Part shown: in pieces, positions 44,766-56,040 of the stretch | Layout of the letters: every line of letters begins with the position of its first letter | Position numbering within the stretch: position 1 is the first letter of the stretch | NCBI GenBank assembly: GCA_037447655.1 | Contig: JBBHKE010001099.1 | Location: 192,818 to 256,817, forward strand | Direction of reading: 5' to 3' | DNA length: 64,000 nucleotides | From: Zygnema cylindricum | Lineage: Eukaryota; Streptophyta; Zygnematophyceae; Zygnematales; Zygnemataceae | Made by a program: the position numbers and the translations under genes | Notes under the pieces: generated by a model | Told to the model about the DNA's origin: nothing | Database searches by the model: none | Seen by the model: only the letters and a program-made list of their open reading frames with translations

Positions 44766-47324
44766 TTAATCTGTAGAGGAGCTGGTCAAGACAGTTGAGG
44801 GTCTGGAACAAAAATCGAGGCAGCAATGGTCAGCCGGGTTGAAAGAAAATGGAGAAGAGAGGCACTCCATGGGGAACCCTTGATCACCACCTGTACATGC
44901 ATAAACACTCTCCAAACTCAACATCACATTAGTATCACTATCCACCACATTGAGAATGTGTGGAAAGACCTCGGTGTCGACGCTATGGATCCTTTCCGAG
45001 AAAAAGGAGTCGCCATTGTCTTCCCGAAGTTCGATACTGGAAAATGCAGGGAGAGCGGAGGCGAAATGTGCCATAGTGGGCAACGGCTTGCGAGCAGAGA
45101 CAAGAGGGAGGCAGATTTTGCGACCGGGAAAATTAGAGGGACGGTAGGAGAAGGTCTGATCATGCATATCTACTCCTCCACCGATTCGGAAGATAACATC
45201 CTGTCCCACTAAGCATTGGTAGTCGTTTGATTTGGTGACCAATGCTCGGACAGAAACCTCTACGGACTCACTCTTGGTTCCGTTGTGAAACGGAACGACA
45301 AGGGGGTCCTTGGTAATTCCAAGCACCGACTCCGTGGTACCGGCTGAAGTAAGAAGCCGAGTAGACGTGGCTTGGAGCTTGTCTGCTGTCACACCAAGCT
45401 TGAGGGCAAATCCGGATCCAAGGATCACGGGTTTGGCTCCAATGTCCATGAGAGGGAGAGAAGGAGAAACACCATTAACGGAGAAGGACATTCGAGAATT
45501 GTCCAGGAAACTGATGTGAGGATCAAGGTCACGGCGCTCATCCGCGGTAACCGGCTGAATAACGGTAAGACTACGGTTCAGTTGCAACGCCCTCAAAGCG
45601 GCGGCTGCAGCGAACTCATCAACAACAGGAGAGGCTTTGGGAACCTCATTAGGAAAAGGAGAGGCCCTGGGGGCTTCATCAATCATGGCAGACAGGATGT
45701 TTAGCGGTTATTTGACTCGATGTGCCTCATGTATAGTACTATCCAGAATGGTGAGAGCTTCAACCACAATAGAGGAAGCTGTGTTTGGTAGAGGAGAGAG
45801 AGATTCTTTCTCGAAAGAAAGTGGAATACGAGAATTCTGTAATTTACCGTCCCGATTATGATCAGGGGATCCCTTATCGAAAGTGGCTGCCCGTTGTTGG
45901 ACCGTGGAATCCCGGAGGATTCGATCAACCAACGATGGCGTGTGGACGACTGTCCTTGCCATCCCCGTGAACTGGGGTTTCATTTCGGCCATGAAAGCAG
46001 CGAATTGCTCCTTCATCATGGCGGCCATCATGACTTGTAACTCGGCCTTTTCCCTCTCTCTTCGAGAGATCTTAGGCGGAGTCGCCTCTTTCTCTGTCTC
46101 GGTAGGAGGAGTGACCGGCTGGGCAGAACGGGCGGGAATTCCACCGTTCTGAATCTGATTCCGATAGGAAAAATTAGGATCCTTAACGTGGCAACGGTGG
46201 ACATAATGTCCCTTCTGGTTGCAATGGGTGCATGTGGCCGACTTATCCGGGCACATAAGGGCATCGTGCCCCGTGTTTCCACATCGGAAACACAATCGGT
46301 TTCCGGAATTAAATGGTGGATTTCCCATGGCTGGCGTCTTTGGAGGCCTATTAGAAGGCCACGGGTTCCTCGGAGGAGAAAGTTGGGAAGCGACTTCCGA
46401 ACGATCATGAGCTTCCCACCAACATGATTGCATCTCATATTCTACCGCATATTGAGCGGCTTGATCAAATGTAAATTTCAGACCGTAAGTCTGAGTGAGA
46501 TGACTTTGTATAAAACGTTTCGATTGATCTGGAAATTGTCCAACAAATTTTTGAACAGCTTCCGCATCGGACATTTGGTCCGGTAAAGCTTCTCGGAAAG
46601 TCTTGATGCGAGCACGTAAAGCAGGGGCAATTTCTCCTGGTTTACGCGTGAAATTCATCAATTCTTTTACCTGATCGGGGTTTTGCATCCGATACTCGGC
46701 TTCTAAGAAATCGAACATTACAGATAGTGGATCCCGCAACGGAATTATCATCCCTGGTCGTGCTAGGACAGCAGCACGAGCGGCCACAGCATATTGGCGC
46801 GGAATTTCTAGGACAACGGGAATTAGGACAACACTTTGAGCATCTAAGACCTCGGGAAAAGCGGCCTGGAATGGAATATCCACTTGACCTATGACCTCGG
46901 GTGTACCAGCAAAAGGAGGGGAAAATTCTGTCATCGCGAGTATAGCATCATACGTGCGAGAATATACTGTAAGGGTCGAACCTCTGAGGTACCGACCAAG
47001 AAGAGAAAATGCCACACGAAGATCAAATCGATCTTGATATCGAAATGCCAAATCACGCATTTCGGTATCATAAAGCATTCGGAAATGGGATAAAGACATG
47101 GTATCCTTCATCCCTGAAAAGCAAAATTGCATTTTCCCCATGCCCCCCTCTGAAGAGGAAGCCATGTCGTCAAAGGAAGAATGCACTAGTGGTTCCAAAT
47201 TTGGACCGACCGAAAACGGAAATGATGTGATAGGATGGAAAAAGATTTCCACTGAAAAGTCTCTTTCGGTTCTATCTAGGGATGACCTAGAGGAAACTGA
47301 GGATAATGATGAGACTGTGGTCAA
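44766..47324 (-). CDS. gag-pro: Gag-protease polyprotein with one internal TAA
   Basis: 538 codons (45708-47324), TAA at 45708-45710, then 306 more codons in the same frame (44766-45686). The first part is a retrotransposon capsid (ELMNFTRKPGEIAPALRARI, FVGQFPDQSKRFIQSHL) with two zinc knuckles, CFRCGNTGHDALMC (residues 345-358) and CTHCNQKGHYVHRC (365-378), then an E/K-rich linker. The second part has a retropepsin-like fold: PLMDIGAKPVILGSG (active-site D81 kept, but isoleucine in place of T/S), TSAGTTESVLGITK, YQCLVGQDVIFRIGGG. The layout resembles plant Ty3-like gag-protease. The TAA could be a read-through stop, a mutation or a sense codon. No RT follows. Confidence 0.8.
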
Positions 47325-49704
47325 TACTGACCGAACAGACGGAGATCTAGGGGCCGCAACCGAAACAGGTGCGTCCGTAGACTCGGAGAAACTGGAAAGG
47401 TCTAACTGCGGTGGACGGAAAACTGTCCCGCCGCGGGTAGATCCGGATTGATAACTTAAGTTATCCCAATCCGTGGGCTTAAATGAAGAGAAAACCCTCG
47501 ATTACGACTAGGAAAGAACGCAACGACCTAATCGAGGTGCGTCAAATGGAAGGCCAAACCACACAAGACAAGCTAACACACGATGTCTTTATCAAGACCC
47601 GGTGGTCAGATCTAGCAAGAAGCCGGAATACCAAAACCTCTACCCTGCAAACAATGGGCAAGGTCGAAAGGCCAGATCTATAAAAACAAACACAGAACTA
47701 TCCAGGCACCTTTCGGTGCAGATCTACAGCGGCACAGACAGAAAATTGTCTAAACAGTGCCACCCACGGCAAGATCTATAAAAATAAACACCAATCCAGA
47801 TAATCACAGGGAAACTCAAGGCCACTCACGGCCAGATAGCATGCAAAGAAAGCAAGGAGAATGCATATGCTCAAAAAGAAAGGTTCGTAATAGAACCAAT
47901 CCACACCGATCCCCTACACCAGTGTCGACACTATATCGTAACGCTCCTGCACCCAAAAGGCATCGTAATACTTACAAACACCTTTAATACTCTGGTGAGT
48001 ATTAAAAGTGAACCGGACTTGGTTGAAGCAAGTCAGATTTTGCAGAGTCCTCAGGAACGTGATCCGCCTCGGTGCCGAATAGTCGTACCCAGGACCACCA
48101 CTAAACACCCAGGCAATTAGTATCCTGCTAGGGTATACGTATCAGCGCTATGCCACGCTATACCCAACTATAAAGCAATGATAATTATATGTTATAATTC
48201 GTGCAAATTTAATATATATGAATATATATTTTTATTTTGCTAGGTTTTATGAATGATTAGATTTGGCAAAGGATAAAGAAAGAGAATATAAAATCCACCA
48301 CAAACCAAACATCAACTAGACAGCAAAGGAAGTTGCACTAAAGGAAAGAAAGATAATAAATATTCAGAAAAGTTCAAAATAAAACACAAAATAAGGTAAA
48401 ATTGGGCAAAAAGGTTTCTCAAACCCTAATACCACGCTGCAAAAATCAAAAATCTGCGACCAAGGGATGGTAATATGCTGACCTAGGGTTAAGAATTCCA
48501 AAAAATAAACCCTAAATCCGCCCAAACCCTAAATCTGCGGCCCAAACCCTAAATCTGCGGCCAAACCCTAATTCCGCAGATTAACCCTAAAAATCTGACA
48601 CAAAATCAGACCTAAATCTGCAGACTAGAAATAGAGTGGCAACAAGATAGAAAGAAAAGATTGCAAGAAAGAAAGAAAAAGAACAAAACAAAATGTTTTT
48701 TTTTTTTTTTTTTTTAATTAAATAAAATTAATAAATTTATTTATTTTTATAATATTTTCTTCAAAGGCAAACTGAAAGCAAAAGCAATAATAAAGAGAAA
48801 GTAGAATGAAGCTTGTAGAAAAATAAAGCAAAGTCAAAAGGAAAAAACCAACTAAAAAATAGGTGGAAGAAAATCTAGAAATGAAAAAAAATAGATTTTC
48901 TAATGAAAAAAATTTAATTTTTATATTTGATTTATTTTATCACACAAAACTGAGAAGTAAAACTGAAAATGAAAGGTACATAGGCAGGAAAATAGAATGC
49001 TTAAACAAGAATAAAAACCGGATATGAAAGGTAATATTTTTTTAATGAAATAAAATTTATATTTTTGATAATTTAATATTAAAACAAATAGACTTTTAGA
49101 AAATGTGATTTTCAAAAGTGGAGCTTTTGGACAAGAATGCTAAGCCAGTAGGTAGCCAGTAGGCTCTCTGGTCTTTATCACATTCTCTACAAGAGTTATC
49201 CCGTTACGACAGCAAAGCAAGAAATATTCCCACCGGAACAAGGGAAAATCCAAATCCGATCAAAAATACACTCCTTTCAAGCTAACCGAAATACAAACAA
49301 GACACAAACACACAACCAAACCGTCAAGCTGCCCGAGGAAGGCACAGCAAGGTCCAGATGTGCTCCCCCACGATCTCCAATTCCACACTTCCACCAAAAG
49401 ACAAACTTTGGAGGGAAACCTTCCGGACGTGGCCTTAGGCCGTGTGGATTAAAAACGTGGGCAGAAATAAAAGGGGAAATGTTCTTAACCTATCTAGCCT
49501 CTAAAGCTAGCAAGCAAGGAGAAGAAAGACACGTGGGCAATCGGTGAGAGAGAGAGCAAGAGAAAAGCTCCGCTGCCAAGAGAAAATTCTTGTCCAAAAG
49601 CTAAATTCTCTAAGTGTGAGAATTAGGCTAAGTAAGAGCTACACTAGGCCTAAGCAAAAGTAGCCTACGTCTAGTCTACTTTACATGCATGAAACCACTA
49701 AAGA
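47325..49704 (-). other. Long untranslated leader of the nested element
   Basis: 2.4 kb between the 5' LTR and the gag start without a supported frame. It is A-rich with a T run (48693-48714) and an array of CCCTAAATCTGCGG units (about 48478-48592). Confidence 0.5.
48478..48592. repeat. CCCTAAATCTGCGGCC tandem array
   Basis: Five or so imperfect units of about 20 bp, each with the plant-telomere-like AAACCCTAA core followed by an ATCTGCGG segment. Confidence 0.7.
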
Positions 49705-50467
49705 TGTTGGCCAATAGGCGGCCAACATCGTCTGCCGTACGCTTGACAAAATCCACCATCCAAGGGTAAAAACCCTCCCTAACTACATGTGCGCGAACCT
49801 ACATGGGTTCGCGACTTAAATAAATAAAAGGTATCGAAGCGCCGCCGATACCACCGGGAATCGCGATTCGTCGCCAAACGATACCGCGCGTCGATACTCA
49901 CAAAATTGTGTGCATACGCACGAAACAAAACATGTCGCACGAATTCAAACGTATCGTCTGAAATATTCCCGGAAATCGCGCCGCGTCGATACTTCCAAAA
50001 TCGTGTACCTTGAAAATAAACAAAACAAAACGTGCGCACGAAATTAGTATGCATTTAATCGTACGTGAACGCAAATCGCGTTCACATCATAAACACATGA
50101 ACCGACGAAAACTCGCACGTGGGAACGCAAATTATGCACGCGTGCCAAAATCGTGCGTGCATGCATAAAATCGCGCGTGCAGGCATGAAACCTCGCGCGC
50201 GTGCTTTAAACTGCGCGTGCATACAAAATACTGCGCGTGCGTGAAAAATACTGCGCGTGCGAGCAGAATACCGCGCGTGCGTAAGAAAAACTGCGCGTGC
50301 ATGGGAAATACCGCGCATGCGTGGGAAATACCGCGCGTGCGTAAGAAAAACTGCGCGTGCGTGGGAAATACTGCGCGTACGGGCATTATATCGTGCGCAA
50401 GCGCCGAATATCGCGCGTGCCTGCATGATATCGTGCGCGCAAGCAATCGACACGCTGCGGCATGACA
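49705..50467 (-). repeat. 5' LTR of the nested element
   Basis: 763 bp, matching 43717-44479 almost base for base, including the GCGCGTGCG array (about 50140-50445). High similarity suggests recent insertion. Confidence 0.9.
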
Positions 50468-51025
50468 AAGCTCAACATATAACGCAACAATATCATTGCA
50501 AAACTCTATTATGCTACCGCCTTTATAAACATAATCCTCTATTTCTTGTTTTACTAATTGCTGCCTCTGTATAATCTCACTCTTATAAATCTGAATTAGT
50601 GGTTCCCAGATTTTCGAAGACTTGGTTAGACTTAAAAAAGTGATAGCTATGGACTTAGACACATATCTAAGTATGAGATGTTTTGCTATAGTGTTTTAAT
50701 ATTCTAATTTTTTTCTATCTTTTTTTTCAGTTTTAATCCCTAGGAGTGGTACCATAGCTGATAGCCTAACTCCCCTCACTGTAGGTGTCCCTTTATCCTT
50801 CTCCCCTAATTCCCCATTCAGGACAAGGTTTTTCCCTTCACCTTCTGTTGCATCTAAACTCCGGTTGATATTCTAGGCAGCCTCAAATGATTCTCCATAG
50901 TAAGCTCCTCCTAAGCCAGGTGGCGGACATCTCACTTGTCCCGAAACAATTCCCTATAAGTGCTTCTCTAAAAGCAATCCCTCCATCGTGAACTCCCAAT
51001 AAGTGAAGTCTGTTCCATCGAACAT
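50468..51025 (-). pseudogene. gag: Copia-type gag, N-terminal part
   Basis: From ATG 51023-51025, 15 bases past the primer site: MFDGTDFTYWEFTMEGLLLE, matching the N-terminal copia gag pattern (FDGxNYxxWxxxMxxLL), then to KSSKIWEPLIQIYKSEIIQR and IIEFCNDIVALYVEL at the insertion. Three in-frame stops: TAG 50954-50956, TAG 50873-50875, TAA 50696-50698; no TGA. Otherwise the frame is open for about 185 codons. Resumes at 43520 beyond the nested element. Confidence 0.8.
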
Positions 51026-51039
51026 AGGCACCCTAGATT

Positions 51040-51052
51040 GTGGGCCCATAAC
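51040..51052 (-). promoter_or_regulatory. Primer-binding site matching the tRNA-iMet anticodon arm
   Basis: Directly beyond the LTR end (51054) the minus strand reads GTTATGGGCCCAC, complementary to the anticodon stem-loop of initiator Met-tRNA (GUGGGCCCAUAAC in plants). Confidence 0.7.
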
Positions 51053-51053
51053 A

Positions 51054-52200
51054 TGAAATTCTATAGGCTCCATTGCCACACAGAATTTGTAGATCAAAAG
51101 AAGCTAATCTAAATAGTGCCGACTCCAAGTTTATATAAACCCAAATGATTGACTCCTTGACAATCAAAACCCCATTAAAGCTTCACCCTTGTGAAACAAG
51201 AATTTCTGTGTGCTCAGTTCCACCACATAATGCAAAGTTAGAATATATGATTTGGATACATTCACCCACTTTGACTTTCCCTTAGAAATGCAGCCACCCA
51301 GGCAGGCAAAAACTCTGACCGACTACACCCTTGTGTAGCCTGGACACCCTTGAGTCTGCAACAACAAAAATCACTAAAATTGGTCAACTGAGTTGATAGA
51401 TATGGTTGGCCAAAGTTTGCCTTTTATACAAGATGCTCTTTGGGAGAGGCGGCTACCTACCCAAAATATTCCAAGTCCTATTCCCTCTCTAAAACCCCTT
51501 CTATTGAAGTACGGCGCCAATCACAAGACTGTACCGTATACAAAATTACAGGCGGCAGTGTACTTTATTTCCGACAACTGTACGACATGCCATACAGGTG
51601 ACATTTGTGATATTCGAGCTTGTTGTCTTACACTCCGAAAATTCCGCAACCACGTACGATGTCGCACATGTCATCCGGAGTGGCGGTGCCCGAAAACGCC
51701 AAGGCGACCTTTCCAGAAACCCGGCTTGCACCACGGCCGTCGATTTTACATCGCATTTTTATCTAGACCGTCGAAACAAATGTTCGTAACATTTGTTTCG
51801 TGCGGCATAAAAGGTACAGCGGGTTCTATGCCAAAGATTTCGTCCTAGTAGTTAAATGGAATCTTTGCCCTCTGTTTATTTAAATACCTATTGTACCCTA
51901 TATGTCTTAGGATTGATCCTAGTCTACTGGATAAAGCTGTCACCTATCGGTTAATCTAACAGACGTTAGGTACCAAGATCAAATCCCGGAGCCGGCAGTC
52001 TTTTTGATACGGACTAAGTAGTAGCCTATTTTCTGTCACCTTAGACAGCATAGGCAGCCATGGTTCTAGCTCTCTCTCCAGTCTTCAGTGACTACAACAA
52101 GTATGGGGACTAGAGAGTGGAGCGAGAAGTAGACTACCTTTGCTTTATTTCTTCCTTTTATTTTTCCTATTAAGACCTAGAAAATACAAAACTTTCAACA
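51054..52200 (-). repeat. 5' LTR of the 40694-52200 element
   Basis: 1147 bp, minus-strand start TGTTGAAAGTTTTG, minus-strand end AGAATTTCA. Aligns with 40694-42270 apart from the tandem duplication there. Contains a tRNA-B-box-like GATCAAATCCCGG. Confidence 0.9.
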
Positions 52201-53886
52201 GTTGCAGTACATTTTAAATTTAAAGATGACGTATATTGTGATATGGTTTTCACATTTTTTTGAACGTCAGAAGTTTTTCTTGCTGCATTCTTTGTTTATG
52301 ACGAAAAAGACAACAAAAAACCCTTACTTTAACACATGGGAACACACCCTAACTCCTAATTATGTGTTTAGTTATACAACAGTCGTGTGCCGACTAGCTT
52401 GGAAGTACACCGTGAATCGCTCATAGTGTTAAGAAATTATTTGTGTAAAGGAACAAATGGTGATATTCACGTTAAATCGGGTTTTATGACCTGTCAAGCT
52501 CGTGTACGATGTCGACACACCTACATCACCTAGGATTTCCGGGCCATTTTCCATCCGGTACGGTCGCCAAGGTACGAAGGATGGATGTGTATCTCTCCTG
52601 ACCCAATTCTCGTATTTCCACAACGGAGCACAACGCACTTTAGTTCACGCGTAATAGAGGCTGGACGATAAAGTTATCCCGCTTCCAAGTTTGCACTTTA
52701 GTTACATGGAGACAGTTTCTAGCCCCCCTAGCTGAGGTTACATTGTGGCATGAATGTTACATTAGGGATTGTAAGCAAGATCATGCTCTTAGACGTCAGT
52801 AAGACTTTTGTTTGGATCTAACCGGCTCCCGGTTCATTAGTTACATTAGGTCAAAGTTTGGCGTTTCAGCGCCACCTTAGTATTTTAGATTTGATAGTGG
52901 ATCCAATTTGAACCTTTAGCTGGGGATTTAGCTAGAGTCCCACGTCAAACATTTTGCCCTGAGTGTGGTGCGGCCTAATTTGTTCTATGTCAGTTCGATA
53001 GCATTTGCTCTCCGCTCATTAGCTCTTGGCATTGCGTTGACCTATGCACGTGAAACTAGACAAACTGTGTGGGATAAGGCACTTATGGCCGAAGGAGATA
53101 GGTTGTTGTTTGAGTACTGTCATCTGAGAAAACCCCTCGAAATTCCAACAAACCTTTTTTTGGAGAATTTTTGTCTTGTTTGTGAGTGTGACTATTACCA
53201 TCCTGGTTTGAATTTGTCTTTTGTGGAGGCCTAGTTTGGGCGGGTTGTTTGCACTACCCCTCATTTGGGAGATTTAGACTTGTTGCTGTTGAAACCAAGA
53301 AGAGTCTTATCGGTTTTGGGCTGCGGAAACTGAGGAGTGAAGGAGAACTTTACTTGTTTTTGGTGCCATCAGAAAAGATTTCGTCTTCTCTTCGTGTCAA
53401 CGTTACTTTCCAGAGTATGTTGAGCTTGCTTTGCTGTCATTTTGAATTTTATCTTTATTTCTATTTTTTTGGGGCAAGGAAATATTGTTAAATTTAAGGC
53501 TGCCAATTTTTTTTTATTTTCGTTAATTATTCTTGGAAATTCCTTTGTGTCCTCTTTGGTAGTCCTTTTTGGGCTTCTGTTGCGGTCAACTAGAGTAGAC
53601 TGCTAATATATTTTGTACCACAACACTGTGTTCTGAGTGAGCACTTATCAAACTTCTAACAGATCAATATAGTACTGAAACAACCCTGTCTACTTCCATT
53701 AAGAGGGGATGAAGTTTTAGTTTTTAGCACCCTATTTTCTTGAGAGGAGTTAGAGTTGCAAGTCCGACCCTTTCGAGTTTTCAACCACTTCATGGGAGGT
53801 GAGGTTTACAAGAGAAAGGGAATCCGGATATCAGACCTAGAGAGCAAGGTAGACCGAAGACATTCATAGCGAGGAAAAGGTCTCAG
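52201..53886. other. No gene recognised; element ends
   Basis: A Harbinger-like right end (ATGGGAACACACCC then TAA, about 52336-52352) and a single MITE end (GTACACCGTGAATCGC, about 52405-52420) are visible without partners. An 89-codon open frame (52965-53234) shows no known motif. Confidence 0.45.
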
Positions 53887-54890
53887 ATGTCCGAGGAATT
53901 AGTTCCCATGGCGTGTGTCTTTGATTCCCTTGCCAAGGATCCATTAGGGGAACCCTTGCTTGTACGTCCGCCCAGTTTGACTCCTGAGCAGTTCACACCC
54001 TTGGGCGACGCTTCTTGGGCCCAAGCCAAAGAAAGCAAGAAGTCTTCTCCAACTGCTAGCCGGAAAGGGTTGGCTCACAAGGAACCATTCTCCGGTCACT
54101 TCTAGAAGTGGGGTTCCATACTAGGTCTAAAGTTCCTTGGGCTGAAATCCTGATAGATCCGGAGCTTTTGGCAGATCACCGTCGCCCTGGTCTTAAGAAA
54201 CTCCTTGCCCTTCACGATCTGCACAAGTTGAAGGTGAAGAATGTGTCCGTTCAGAGGGTAGCTCGTACAGATCGAGCTCGGGTAGTTCGGCCACTGGGAG
54301 GGATAGTGGAGATTTTGAGTAGTTCTTCAGAAAGTAGGGATAGTGGAGATTTTGAGTAGTTCTTCAGAAGGTAGTTCCTCCCAGTTTGCACCAGAAGGGT
54401 ACCGGACTCACGCCCTCAGACCACTCAATCTCAAGATACTACTACAAGTTGGCAGTCCCACGGCTGAACCACTTCTTTCTCCAATTTCTCAGTGACTGCG
54501 ACAAGTTTGAGAGTTGGAGAGAGAAGTTAGAGATAGACTGCCTCGACTTCTATATTTCTTTTCAGACCTAGAAAATACTAATAAAACCATTAGTTTCTAC
54601 AGTTCACACCGATGGTGAAGGAGGAAACGTTTCCTCCTCCCGCAATAGTCGTACCGGGGAAGACTCCTCAAGTTGCACGAACCGTTTGACCTTCGGAAGG
54701 ATTATGCCAGACAAGACCTACCGACCAAGAGGTTCTGGGTATGGGTGGTTCCGGGTATGGGTATAGCGGATTTGACTAGTATCGTCAACATGGCTCAAGA
54801 GCTGGTAGATATTGTGAAATCTCAGGGCCAGACTACGGCGGGGGCCGGACCCGTTTTTGTAGATTGGGAAGCATTATGTTTTCCATAGCC
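53887..54890 (+). pseudogene. Degraded retroelement reading frames
   Basis: Short plus-strand pieces (53887-54105, 54108-54359, 54673-54888) are linked by frameshifts. A 37-bp tandem duplication (54300-54336, 54337-54373) and an LTR fragment (54475-54601) interrupt them. The final piece ends ahead of a sequence also seen near 58615 (CCATGGA, GAAAGCACCAC). No conserved domain is recognisable; retroelement origin is inferred from the surroundings. Confidence 0.35.
54475..54601 (-). repeat. LTR end fragment
   Basis: Nearly identical to 27226-27350 (TCTCAGTGACTGCGACAAG through AACCATTAGTTTCTACA). Confidence 0.85.
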
Positions 54891-54917
54891 ATTTTCAACC
54901 ATGGATTTACCCTCGAA

Positions 54918-56040
54918 AGCACCACAGACTACCCCAAAAACAACCTACTTTGAATTCACCCAGAATTTTACAGAATGAACAAAACAAGCCGAAAGTACAT
55001 AAAAGGATATTTTTTAGGTCACTTAGTATTCCCACAAAATGTCATATAAAATTATCAAATAGAATTATCACATCATCGAGTCAAAGTTGCAGAAAAGCAA
55101 TTTGCCAGAACTTTGATTGATCAGACCATCTTCACAACGAAGTAAAACACAAATAAGGCTTATAGTAGGACTGTAAATCTGTGACAATATTAAAATTACA
55201 AATAGGAACACACATGCAAAATTTCAGGTAATTGTGCCAACAGATTTGAGGGCAAACCTTAGATGAAATTACAAAAAATGACCAAAAATAGATTCTGGTA
55301 TAGCAAGTTCCTATGTTCAAAATGACTAAGTCCTACAAATATACTGTAGAGCTCACTACTGAATGTACGGAGGCATACCAGCCGTACGCATTCTATTAGA
55401 TACCTCTAGTAATGTTAGCATACCCAAATAATTCGAGGTATGTCAGAATGAGTAAATCTACAATATTAACTAAAACACCAAAAGGCAACCCATTGTTGTT
55501 TCAAATATTTACATGTACAAAAAATCTCACAAAATCGTATGTTAAGTCATGCTATGTCACTCAACGAGATTCCTTGAATTTCTTCAAAGAATCTGGGGCG
55601 TCCAAAAATAAACATTGTGTGATTGACGCGATTGCGCGTGGTCACAAAATCGAAACGAAATCCACATGAGTCGTCAAATATCCCACGACGTCGCGAAGAG
55701 CATTCATGTCCACTTGCCAAATAAGACGCTCTGTACCTGCGGCGTCTTTTTTCATAAATGCGCATGTCACATTTTGTTTTGTACGAGCGACATATCTTTA
55801 TCAACATTTCAAATATTTTGGATCGGATCGTTTCGCGATCCGCAGTCCATTTCCCACCACATTACGCACCACTCAAATAGTCCCTCACGTCCCTTTAATT
55901 TTTAATCATATAACTACTCCCCCAATCCACAAATCCATGCAAACCTCCATTCTTACCACCACATTACTTTCGGAAATAATTTACCCATGAAACGTCGCAT
56001 GCGCACAAAATGTCGTGTACGCACGAAACTAACTTTTCAA
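54918..56040. repeat. LTR-like direct repeat, copy 1
   Basis: Resembles 58650-59760. Clearest at 55360-55560: TACGGAGGCATACCAGCCGT, GTCAGAATGAGTAAATCTAC and ACAAAATCGTATG. Boundaries are approximate; a weaker third relative lies at 56520-56990. Confidence 0.55.

Larger units (their letters stand above)
43521..50467 (-). mobile_element. Nested LTR element with gag and protease-like ORF
   Basis: 6.9 kb insertion in the gag of the 40694-52200 element, with ends TGTCGTG...CATGACA and AAGC duplicated. It contains two 763-bp LTR copies (43717-44479 and 49705-50467), a long leader (47325-49704) and one gag/protease frame. No integrase or RT is seen, so it is a non-autonomous type. Oddly, a 196-bp segment outside the left LTR copy (43521-43716) repeats the sequence just inside it (from 44482). 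Confidence 0.85.
40694..52200 (-). mobile_element. Copia-type LTR element, gag only, with nested insertion
   Basis: LTRs 40694-42270 and 51054-52200 (minus orientation), flanked by GTTGT (40689-40693) and GTTGC (52201-52205), a 4-of-5 target duplication. Primer site at 51040-51052. Gag begins 15 bases beyond it and runs to 50468, is broken by the 43521-50467 insertion, and continues from 43520 to the 3' LTR. No protease, integrase or RT is seen, so the element needs helpers or is a relic. Confidence 0.9.
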
